A stretch of DNA of 64,000 bases, from the NCBI GenBank assembly GCA_963978545.1, contig OZ021732.1, forward strand, positions 61,852,714 to 61,916,713, in the 5' to 3' direction. The stretch's first letter is position 1; each line of letters starts with the position of its first letter. The translations under genes and the position numbers were made by a program. Origin of the DNA: Linyphia triangularis. Lineage: Eukaryota > Arthropoda > Arachnida > Araneae > Linyphiidae. The notes beneath the pieces are model-generated. The model searched no databases. It was not told the origin of the DNA and saw only the letters and a program-made list of their open reading frames with translations. This document shows, piece after piece, positions 42,598-52,335 of this stretch.

Positions 42598-43164
42598 TAT
42601 ACTTGTTCACAAAATGGGTCGATAAGTTACAGTTACTTTTTAAAATGAGATAGCTTTTTTTACTATTGTACTTGTAAATATTATTTTGCTTAAATTATTT
42701 TAATTCGTAAACTCTAAAGTTAGAGTTTAAAAGTTAAAATTTATTGCAAAGATTAGCTATTTTCTGTAAAAAAAAAATGCCTATTTTGAATAATTAAGTT
42801 CTAAATATAAAATTTTTGTAGCAGATCATTGTTCAAAATGTATTTAAAAAGTAACCAGGATTGCGATATCACTTGATGAAGAATATTTACATTGGTAATA
42901 TATTAGCTTTATTTTACTAAATTAATTTTTTTTTTATGTAAGTAAGGAAAACTTAAATTAATGTTTATGACTTATATAAAACATTTTAAGTTTGCATATC
43001 TTGCATAGGTGCAATATCAGACATGAAAATCATTACCAATATGTTAACTTTTATATATTTTTTCTATTCTAGATTTAATACAATAAAAGCGAATAGGTCA
43101 TTTCGTTTCAAGTTTTTAATTATAATGTTAAATATGTTTGTATTGAATTATATTTGTTGCTCCA
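42598..43164. other. No supported feature
   Basis: A+T-rich, no gene or repeat recognised. Confidence 0.4.
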
Positions 43165-43818
43165 TTTTACCGGGACCGCCGCGAAACTAAGAGACTCTCT
43201 ACTCTGTATAGGACCTGGTCCTAAGTTTGATGACGTCACTCTAAGCGATGGATGAAAACATAATGGCTGTTTACCATAGTCCGTAATTCACAGATGTAAT
43301 GAAACATCTCCGGTAATTTCAAAAAAATATTATGTAGTGAGTTATAAAATGTTTTAATATGTTAAGTTGTTTAATTGTAGAATATTCAGATACAACATTT
43401 AATTCCATAAAGTAAAAGCACCGAGAGTGGGATTTAAATTAAAATTGCGGCATATTGTTGAAATTATAACTGGATTTTTTTAATACTAATAATAATATTC
43501 AAACCTTTTATAATAGATTATTAAGGTTGAAATTTCTCTGAAATATATTCATATACTAACATATCTGAAATAATTTCAATACCATAACAAGTAATACAGT
43601 AAAACAGTATGTATTTAAAAGAATAAACATTACAAAAATACAAACACTAAATTATTATACAAAAACTTTATTTCAACTTTGAAAAATATAAATTTAAAAA
43701 TTGTAAAGTGCTGGTACCTAATATTCTGATTAAAAATTAATTTTTAAGCAATGCATTTCCTCAAAAAGATGATAAATTACTTCAAATACATCTTTTCATT
43801 TTTAAACAAATAATTTGC

Positions 43819-44037
43819 TTGGTTTATGTTCTCAATGACCTATTTTTATGTACAATGACAGCTAATCAGGCCGGGATCTACAACTTAAAGTGGCTTCAGA
43901 ACCACAATGAACATCCATGCCTTATCCGTAATTCGAAACCGGCACTTTTGGTATGCGTGGCTAGAGAGCTAGCCACACAGTCATCAGATGGGAAAACAAA
44001 TAAGACTGCCTTAATTGAAAATAAGTGTCAAAGTTAA
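43819..44037 (+). CDS. Short unrecognised open frame inside G
   Basis: A 72-codon frame beginning MVYVLNDLFLCTMTANQAGI, with fairly protein-like composition and G+C-richer DNA at 43855-44010. No domain recognised and no promoter or splice context clear. It may be part of an exon or chance. Confidence 0.15.
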   Translation: MVYVLNDLFLCTMTANQAGIYNLKWLQNHNEHPCLIRNSKPALLVCVARELATQSSDGKTNKTALIENKCQS

Positions 44038-44363
44038 ATCTTAAAAATTATACCCTAAGAATATGTTTTACATATATTTAAAATAAATGTCAGTAAAAAA
44101 ATTATATAAATAACTTTTTAGCATTCATAATATTGATAGTTAAAAAAAAAAAAAAGTATTAATAAATGCAACTACTAACTAACTCAGGCGAGCTCGACTT
44201 GAGACATTACATTTTTTTTTTGAACTATGAAGCATCTTTATTAGCATTGCATTTAAAGAGCCATTTTAATTAGTGAATTTTTTTTTCTTCAAAAAAACAT
44301 TCCGAAACAGATTCCACTCTATGGAAATATTCTGACGAACACTTATTGGCACTTTTTTAATGT

Positions 44364-44518
44364 TCAGGCAATAAAAAATATTGCGGTTTTCTTGAACACA
44401 CAGCAGCCAGTCTTTTTTATTTCAGCAATGTTTACGTTTCTTTTAGATTTTGTCATATATTCTTTTAACTGGTCCATTTTTCCATCGGTATCATATATTC
44501 TTGTAGCCTTCCTTGGTT
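44364..44518 (-). pseudogene. Possible 3'-terminal exon inside G
   Basis: On the minus strand a good acceptor (TTTCTTTTTTAAG, ending 44519) is followed by ~51 open codons ending in TGA (44366-44364). The peptide is protein-like: PRKATRIYDTDGKMDQLKEY, then KSKRNVNIAEIKKTGCCVFK. It lies downstream of the ATG in the right end (45039, MDENVN...), so the two could be exons of one G-encoded gene. The connecting exons were not found. Family unknown. Confidence 0.3.
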
Positions 44519-45130
44519 CTTAAAAAAGAAATATCATCAGGTTTTGTTTACGAGTATAGCCATAAAAAAGATAATTCCAACTTAAATCAAATGATAAAAG
44601 AAAGATTACTTTCTAATTATTTTTAATAATGTTAAAAAATCAGCAAATGTTTATATGATGGCTGTATTAGTAGGAAACAAACATCTTAAAATTTCCCTTT
44701 TTCAGTTTTACAAAATTATATTTTCAAAAGAATATTTAAAATAGAGTTATGAAATAAAACTTTTTTAATTTCTATGAGAGATTGTTTGAGCTGTGATAGG
44801 ATTAAGCCTAACTTAGAACTCGATAAAAGTTTGAAAGTAATACATTTATAACATGATATAAATTACCTGTAAAGTTTACAAATTTGAAAGTCACTTCTTT
44901 ATAGAATTATCCTTTCCACATTTCAGTTTGTTAATTAAATAAAAAAAAAAGGATAAAAAGAAACATTTAGCTATCGATAAATTTGAATTCCGTGTATACA
45001 ATCCAGTTCGTAGAATAGTTTGTTTACATTTTCATCCATCGCTTAGCGACTCTTCAGCCAGAGCGCCATCTGGTTGTACCAGGCCCGAAATAACCATAGT
45101 TACTATATTTCGAGGCGGTTCCGATTTTAT

Positions 45131-45399
45131 CCAGTTTATTTCTAAACTTTTATACATCTTATGGACCACTTATTAAAAAAAAAATCCTGCATATTAATTT
45201 ACATACCTTTTTCCACCCAAAACAATTCGAAGTAAATCATACAAGGTCAACTTCCCTGGGTATTATTACTCAGGCCAACAGTGGTTTTGGTGCTGGGTAT
45301 TTGGAACTGATTTCATATGAATTTGATGCCCTGAATTAAAATATGCCATTAGTTTTGCATAGGAGTTCGAATTTCTAAGATATAACATTTTAACGAAAT
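45131..45399. other. No supported feature
   Basis: No gene or repeat recognised. Confidence 0.4.
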
Positions 45400-45787
45400 G
45401 GGCAATTTTCTGGTTGATGCACGGGACATTTTTGGCTCTTTTTTCTACTCGTAAACAGATAAGAATTATAAAATAAGGATGAATCTAATAGTTATGTTTT
45501 TATTTGATATAATATTATACTGTGGGTCAATATTTGGAAAAATAATAACTTTAACTAGATCAAATAAGCATTTTTATCCACCTACACCCGGACACGTGCG
45601 TTGGTGGCATTTAAATGTATATTTGACCTAGTTAAAATGATTATTTGTCAATATAATTTTGTCCCCAAACAGAGTTACATAAGACAAAAACATAACTGTT
45701 AGATTCATCATAATTTTAGAATTCTAACTTGTTTCCGAGTTGGAAAAAAAAGCCAAAATATCTGGTGTGCACAGCAGAGAATTGCCC
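45400..45787. mobile_element. 388-bp palindromic MITE
   Basis: Arms of ~180 bp (45400-45580 and about 45605-45787) are inverted repeats around a ~25-base G+C-richer centre that contains CACGTG. Tips read GGGCAATTnTCTG. Inner words such as GATGAATCTAA, AGTTATGTTTTT and TTAACTAGATCAAATA are matched in reverse. AAAT lies directly outside on both sides (45396-45399 and 45788-45791) and is a candidate 4-bp TSD. Non-coding. Confidence 0.8.
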
Positions 45788-45935
45788 AAATATACATTAC
45801 ATTATTTTAAGTTAAATCCACGGATCAAATAAAAATTTAAACATTGAATTTTTATTATTATATTATAGAAATATTTTTATATACAAAGGTAGAGGAAAAT
45901 GTCATCGATGAAACTAACTATAGTCACTGAATACT

Positions 45936-47310
45936 TCAGAAGTTTCTTTCTCGTGATATTCTAGAATGTATTTTGGAACAGTCCCTTTTTGAACTCCAGC
46001 AGTTATCTGCCATCATGTACGTATCGCATCTTCCTTGGTAGCGGTCCTCCATATTTTTAATATGCTGGTGAAATGTTTCGCCTTACTCTTCACTGATGTC
46101 TCCTAAATTTTCAGAAAAACCGTTTTAGTGACTGTAACCTTAACTCAAACAACCTCAACAACCTTAATACTCATGTTACAACAGAAGGATTTCAAAGTGT
46201 TAAGCATCTTGTTTACCAGTCAACATAATTTCAGTTTTGCGTTTGCCCAGAAAATTTCTGACAACTGCAACAAATGAAGTTTAGGCTTTTTCTCAGACTC
46301 TTTCATCGAATTTACGATGGCAGGATCTTTAACGAGTTGTTTTATTTGTGGGCAGGGAAATATTTCTGCATATATTTTTTGCGTACTCAACTGAGACCCC
46401 CCCCCACCCCCTGTCCCTCCCTTTCTACATATGTAAAATATAAGGCTGATTAGTTCTTATCAAGAGTCGTTACAAACTGCTTCATAAGGCCCAGCTTGAA
46501 ATGTAGTGAAGGAAAGATGATTTTTTTTAGTTCAACTAAGAGATCGCTTACGATATTCTTTTCCCCAATGTCCATGTTTTCCCTGTTTGACTACTCTTTT
46601 TCTTAACCCAGTAGTATGTTCTATCTCTGCTATCCCAGAAGCACAAGAAGCAAGGATATTTTGTGCAGTCACTTTGCTGTCCAAAGAGACAGTTTACAAT
46701 TTTTAAGTCCACAAAAATCACCCATTGGTGTTCATGATACTTTATGTTCTCCAAAACCAAAGCTATGGTGTTATATTCTTCATTCATTTTTGTTGAGTGA
46801 GTAATTAGTGTTGAACCACATTTGTTCCCATTGTGTAAAAGGAAGGACACATTTCAAGCTTTGCTTTGAGCTGTCAATAAATAGGCGCCAATTATCTGGA
46901 AAATATTAAGGAAGACCCATTTTTTCTAGGACTTCTCTAATTTCGTGACAAACTACAAGATTGCCTTCTAGAGAGAAGAAGACTAGCAGACCCTTTTTTC
47001 TTGTACGTTAAAAACTAGTTTTGGTTCCTTGTTCCAGTAATTTTTTTTCTTTCAACCTGGAAGCCATTAACTCAGAAACTTCATTTTGAAAAGTTGAGAT
47101 CTCTGATGAGGTCATTTAATTCCTACTGGGTGAAATGTTGAGGAATTGAAGATATACCATCATAATCCTTATCACCTTCATTAATATCAGAAGGGTGATC
47201 AGAGGGACAATACTCGTTCTTACAGAGCTTTGGTAGCTGGGGAAATGTTGGTATCGGCTCCTCCTCTAAATGAAGGAACGGGTGTCTTGAAGAGACTTAA
47301 TTACAATAAG
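45936..47310 (-). pseudogene. Large pseudogene of a multi-copy arthropod protein family
   Basis: Reading the minus strand, family words appear in order. Acidic N-terminal part: PTFPQLPKLCKNEYC (about 47245), TQ-stop-ELNDLIRDLNFSK (about 47120). Then EIREVLEKMGLP (about 46940), NWRLFIDSSKQSLKCVL (about 46880), and a 100-codon open stretch at 46850-46548 with YNTIALVLENIKYHEHQWVI, CLFGQQSDCTKYPCFLCFWD and SRDRTYYW. Next come LHFKLGLMKQFV (about 46500), PQIKQLVKDPAIVNSMKE (about 46340), CCNMSIKV (about 46170), and a C-terminal ENLGDISEE-stop-GETFHQ...RYQGR (about 46090-46030), ending at the TGA 45938-45936. The same order occurs in a large family of uncharacterised arthropod proteins I recall from many genomes, likely transposon-related. 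At least five stops or frameshifts make it non-functional. No introns are apparent. Confidence 0.75.
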
Positions 47311-47580
47311 TCCACTTGCTACAGTTGTTTCGATAGATTCTAGTAATATATACTAAACAGAAATTATAGCTAACCCTTGTATATGTGATTTAGGACTTGA
47401 CAAAATGAAGTTAGAATTGCACATTTCGCGTAAAACTGCACTTTAAAGAAGCACTGATCTAAAAAAGTAGAGCTGATAAAGAAAAACTTATTTCATATTT
47501 AGATTCAGCATCCCAAATATAGCTAAAAACAGTTATAATCTTGGGCACCCAAAAATTTTTTTTTTTGGCCTGAGTTGTTG

Positions 47581-47581
<1 letters not shown>
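47311..47581. other. No supported feature
   Basis: A+T-rich sequence between the pseudogene and the TTA tract. Confidence 0.4.
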
Positions 47582-47659
<78 letters not shown>

Positions 47660-47688
47660 GTTTTTCTTCTTCTTATTATTATTATTAT
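47582..47688 (+). repeat. (TTA)n microsatellite
   Basis: About 26 TTA units, a TTC/T interruption, then six more ATT units directly abutting repeat B2. Confidence 0.95.
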
Positions 47689-47990
47689 AACTAGCTGAAC
47701 TCCGTGCTTCGCAACGAAATTTTAACAAATACAATATTTTAGCTAGCTATAAGGCCTCGCTTTGCGAAAATTCATCATTGGTTTATAGGTCCCAGGTTTT
47801 GGCGCTTCACTCGCAAGAAGGTTCATTGTTACGCAAAATCGAGCTCGCTTTGTTCGCTGCAAAGTTCATTGACACATAAGTACAGGCTTACTTCACTAGT
47901 TGAAAGGTTCATTACTATGCAAGAATAGGCTCGCTTCTCTTTCTGAAAGGTTCATTTGCTACGTAAAGCCTTAATATTAAAAACCCCTCA

Positions 47991-48024
<34 letters not shown>

Positions 48025-48933
48025 TTTAATACAATAATACAACACGCCTTTAAGATTATTTTAACGCGTGTTTGTGGAAAGCAAAATTAGAAAGCCAAAA
48101 TTATTTGTGTTGAAACTTTCAGAGCTGTAGGCCTATTAGAAGTCGCTTTTGGTGAAAATATTAATTAAAAAAATTAATCAAAAAACAAATAAAAATTTTA
48201 ACATTCTTTTTGTCAATAGTCCAATTAGAACGCCAAAACTACTTGTGTTGAAAATTTCAGAACTGTAGCCCTATTAGAAATCGTTCCGTAAAATATTTAT
48301 TAATTAATTAAACAAATTAGTTAAAAATGAACTAAATAAAAATTTAAAATTCTGTTTTTCAAAAGTCCAATTAAAAGGCCAAACTACTTATGTTGAAAAT
48401 TTTAGAGCTGTAGCCCTATTAGAAACCGTTTTGAAAAATATTTATTAATTAATTTAAAAATATTAATTAATAAAAAAGTAACAAAAATTTTGAGTTCTGT
48501 TTTTCAAGAGTTCAATAAGAATACCAAAATTACTTATGTTGAAAATTTTAGAGCTGTAACCCATTTAGAAGTTGTTTTGTAATTTTTAAAAAAAATTTAT
48601 TAAGAAAATTAATTACAAAAGAACTAATTAAAATTTTAACATTCTGTTTTTCAAAAGTCCAATTAGAAGGCTAAAACTACTTATGTTGAAAATTTTAGAG
48701 CTGTATCTCTATTTGAAGTGACTTTGTAAAAAATAAATTAACTAAAAAAATTAATAAAAAAAGAACTAATTAAAATTTTAACATTCTGTTTGACATACAT
48801 AAAATTAGAAGGCCTAATCTTCTTACTTTGAAAATTTCAGAGCTCTACTCCAATTTTAAGTAGGTTTCTATAGATCCACAGACAGACAGACAGACAGACA
48901 GACAACACAAAGCTTGTTTTATTATTATAGATA
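47688..48933 (+). repeat. B-family composite repeat, copy 2
   Basis: Starts TAACTAGCTGAACTCCGTGC and ends CTTGTTTTATTATTATAGAT. The six tandem units begin near 48091, 48229, 48373, 48519, 48667 and 48808. A (GACA)n run lies at 48880-48904. An A29-type tract at about 47992-48021 is private to this copy. ATTATTATA occurs directly at both outer edges and may be a target duplication made within the (TTA)n tract. Confidence 0.8.
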
Positions 48934-49741
48934 AATTGTATTATTATTGTATCAATAAATAAAATGTGGGTGTTTGTTCTTAGTTTGTGTTTCAAAAATT
49001 AAATTAAAATTACCTCTTTCAAAAATTAAAATTAAAGATATTCGAATTTTAAGAAACGGTTCATTTTGAAAAATGTCCCGATTTATAGTATTAAACCTGT
49101 TACTTTAATATTAACATAAATAAAATAGATGCGTTTGTCGATGTGATTTGGGTCATTACATTTTCTACATAGAATTCCAACACTCTCCTGCCACAAAATA
49201 TTCTTTCCGTAGATGCGTGCTGCACGTTAAGTTATAACATATTCATGAGCAAGGAGATGATGACTGAGCGGAAAAGTTTCAGATTTATCCTTCTTCCCAA
49301 TAGTCATGCATATTTGAAGAGTTGGGAAACTATAGAGTCATATGTTTTCTCTTATTACGCAGAGGGTGGTAATAGGGGGGGGTGTACAGGGTCATCCGTC
49401 ATACCGGTTCTTGATGACGACATACACTATGACGTCATTATGAAGAGAGTAGTCTACTGTGGGGAAGTGGAAAGAAAACTTTGGAATTTGGATGGGCGTA
49501 TTTTAAAGGTTTCATAAATTGTTTTACACGCTATAAAAGTGGTTAATTCTTGAACTATATAATTGTGAAGAATGCCCTTACTATTTAAAGAAAAATGCCT
49601 TTTTGTTTGGGGGTTCAGCCTTTCACTATTGCCTGAATGATAAATCCACCTTTGAAAGTAATGATGACAGGGTTTGAGTGCAAAGAAAAACAACAATTCA
49701 AGCCACGATATCTAAACTATGAGAAAATGTGCATTAAGTGG
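48934..49741. other. No supported gene
   Basis: A 90-codon + frame at 49245-49517 (G+C-richer, with a GGGGGGGGTG run and a TGACGTCA at about 49430) is unrecognised; it is possibly coding but cannot be supported. Confidence 0.35.
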
Positions 49742-50155
49742 AAGCTCTAGTAAGTATCATTCTTTATACTAGCTATGCTACAATCTTCTAGCCCAGTGCA
49801 TTTAGAAACTACTTTGTATAAAACCTTGACATTTTGTGGGTAGGTACGTAAAAGATCACTTAATGAAATGGCATAAATTGTTTTCATTTAATGTCTATCT
49901 ATTATAAATGAAAATTGAAATAGCAAAAGACAAAAAACAGGTGGAGCCACTGCATATGCATTGGCGTAAGGATTTCAAATATAAAATAAAATATGCAAGA
50001 CGCTATTTTCGAGTTTTTAATTTATGCCATTTCATTAAGTAATAATTTTCGTACATACTCACCAAATTTCAAGGTTTTATACAAAGTAGTTTCTAAATGC
50101 ACTAGGCTAGAAGATTGTAACATAGCGAGTATAGGGAATGATCCTTACGAGGAAT
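49742..50155. mobile_element. ~410-bp inverted-repeat MITE
   Basis: Arms of ~140 bp (about 49742-49890 and 50010-50155) match in reverse with few changes. Shared words include GCATTTAGAAACTACTTTGT, ACAATCTTCTAGCC and AATGAAATGGCATAAATT. The centre is ~120 bases. Non-coding. Confidence 0.75.
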
Positions 50156-50944
50156 TCCTCTTAATGTTTGGTTAATACCATTTAATAATATCTGTGTATT
50201 TAGTAAAACCAACTTTTTAACGAGCAAGGGAAAGGCTACATCTATTGTGTTTGTATTAAATGATAGACTATTCTTTAACATATAATATAGCATTGAACAT
50301 GTTTCACTAGTTTCCAAACAAAGCAAAATCACAGCTTATGAACATGTAAGAAATTCTCCCTTTGAGAGTTTTTTTTTTGTTCAATATCATAATACAAATT
50401 TACTATGCCAGCCACTTGATCCCTATTATAACGGGTATGTACATTTTCTTCAGAAACTGAAAATGCAACCGTATTCGTAATGAGATACTTTCCACTAGTT
50501 TCGAAATAAAGTAAACATACATTTAACTTCAATTTGATTTGTTTAAGCAATTTAATAGGTAGAATTTTTATATATCTTGTTACACAGGTTAGAAACTAGT
50601 TGAGTGATTTTCTTTAGCCTTATAGCTATTAGAGAGAGAATTAAGCATACAGCTATTGCTATTTAGACTTTAAGAAAAATATATGTCATTAATGCAAAAT
50701 TAAGTAACGCAATATTCATTTTCTCAGAAAAATATAATTTCATTACATTTCAAAGGAAGCTTATGAAACGATTTACTCATATTTAAAATTCTTTTATGAA
50801 AATGTATAGAAACTTTAAATCGGAAGGCTATCAAAATGTGCGGGTCTGTTATTAGTTTGTGTATGAGATGTATATACTAAATTTGCAAAAATATTTAGAA
50901 AAATATTAAAAAGCAAAATAGTGTGCAATTTGTCCGTAATATAT
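50156..50944. other. No supported feature
   Basis: A+T-rich. ACTAGTTTCCAAACAAAGCA (about 50310) and ACTAGTTTCGAAATAAAGTA (about 50495) form a weak direct repeat. Confidence 0.4.
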
Positions 50945-51410
50945 TGTTATGAATTTTTCCGCAGAGGCAATGATGGCACAGTTTTTACAGTATAAAAATA
51001 TTTATTCTCTCTTCAGAAAACTCACAAAATTTATCCACAGGCAACAGTGTAATCGCTCACAAGCTTCAACACAAGCTTTAGCAAAAACAACTTCGAATAC
51101 AGCGATTATACAAGCTCACTCCAATAGGTAAACAAAGCGATACGCTTTCATCGAAGTCCAAAGTCAATCTGAAAACTTTCCCGTTCTCCAGTCCTTTATA
51201 TACAAGCGCGTGAGACATTCTCGAAATTTCCAGCCAATTTATCGGAAAAGAAATATCTCGAAACTTCTCGATTACTTTAGGTGTTGCCACCTTTTTCTAA
51301 CTTGTATAATCGCTATTAATTACTAAATAAAATAAGATAAAAATAAATTACAATAGAATTTTGAAATAATACGTCACTATTTACAATATATACAGACAAT
51401 TTGTGCAACA
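50945..51410 (-). repeat. 3' LTR of the Gypsy element
   Basis: TGTTATGAAT to GTGCAACA. The only difference from the other LTR is C against A in AATTA(C/A)TAAATAAA (near 51324). Reverse-strand polyadenylation signal AATAAA at 51001-51006. Confidence 0.97.
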
Positions 51411-51426
51411 TTTCCCCCTTCTTAAA
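51411..51426 (-). other. Polypurine tract
   Basis: AAGAAGGGGGAAA on the minus strand, directly next to the 3' LTR. Confidence 0.85.
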
Positions 51427-51470
51427 GACTGCACGTCCCGGGCAATGAAGTCCTTAAGAGCAAAGGCAAT

Positions 51471-51985
51471 TCAATCACTTCTACTATAATATGGGGCTAG
51501 TCTATTGTTATGTACAACTCTAGGTTTACAGGAAGGTGTCCGTTGAATTCTCACCACGACGTTGTTGATCTTCTTAAGGACCCCATACGGCCCTTCCCAG
51601 TTCGTCTGGAGCTTAGGGGAGAGTCCTTTCCGACGTTTAGGATTCCCTAACCACACCTTGTCACCTTCCTGGAATGAACGGTCCATGGCCTTGGCATAGT
51701 ACCGGATCTTCATGCGCTCCGTCATGATGTTGTTTCTCTCTCTGGCAAACCGATGTACGGCTTCCAAACGTGCCTGCAGATCATCTAGATACTGGACAGG
51801 CGAGGAAGGGGTGTCCGGTGTTCGTCCAAAGAGGAGGTTGCTGGGGAGCCTAAGGTCTCTTCCAAACATCGTTAGAGATGGAGAAAATCCGGTGGTCTCG
51901 TGAGTTGCACTCCCGTAATGCCAACAAAAGCGGTAAAAGTTTCTGATCCCCATCTTGCTGGTTATATGATTTTGAGATTGCGTCC
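51471..51985 (-). pseudogene. Integrase, C-terminal part
   Basis: After a one-base shift in a GGG run near 51915 the integrase continues in the next frame: SATHETTGFSPSLTMFGRD (end of the catalytic core), then GDKVWLGNPKRRKGLSPKLQ and NWEGPYGVLK, the GPY/F module typical of Gypsy integrases, ending at a stop by 51471. The catalytic DDE residues are absent. An in-frame ATG at 52091 lies upstream of the shift and is not a real start. Confidence 0.85.
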
Positions 51986-52332
51986 GAATCATCCGCGGGT
52001 GCAGCTGATAGATCCCGGGACCTCCGTTCGATGCTTGTAACAGGAGTACGGATGTCGATTCCCTCTTCACTAACTTTGTCCATTTCCACATGAACCACTT
52101 CCTGGGAGGGTTTCATCAACGTCACTTTCTTCGGTTCTCTTTCCGAGGCTGGTGAGGTACTTTTCATAGATGTGGACTCTTCAGCATTCTCTATGACATT
52201 GTCTTCATAAGCCATAATCCGATATACGCACAGCTCTTTCATGTCTAGATCGTGCAAAGGAACTTCGCCTCTCCATGTTTGCAGCTTGCTTTTCTCAAAA
52301 TTCAGCGTAATTCCATTTTTCTTTAAAAAGTC
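51850..52332 (-). pseudogene. Protease end and linker, out of reach behind a stop
   Basis: Continues the gag frame after the TGA: LDFLKKNGITLNFEKSK is the expected end of a Gypsy protease. A charged linker follows to about 51985, then ~20 codons of integrase (DQKLLPLLLA) before the frame is lost near 51915. The jump from linker to integrase marks the deletion of reverse transcriptase, RNase H and most of integrase. The exact join, between ~51960 and ~52000, is inferred. Confidence 0.75.
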
Positions 52333-52335
52333 TAG

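Larger units (their letters stand above)
43165..45130. mobile_element. G element: ~2-kb unit with inverted ends
   Basis: The left end 43165-43260 and the right end (reverse complement of 45015-45130) align. Both read GGA(A)CCGCC-CGAAA at the tip, then a diverged middle with a CCTGGT word, then CTAAGCGATGGATGAAAA. The left end carries TGACGTCA at 43231-43238. The loop is A+T-rich and holds one minus-strand exon-like stretch (44364-44518) and a 72-codon + frame (43819-44037). It is either a TIR transposon with ~95-bp ends or an inverted duplication of a promoter region. Confidence 0.5.

Noticed and set aside
47459..47734. 91-codon frame with a long asparagine run
   Set aside because: Translation of the (TTA)n microsatellite.
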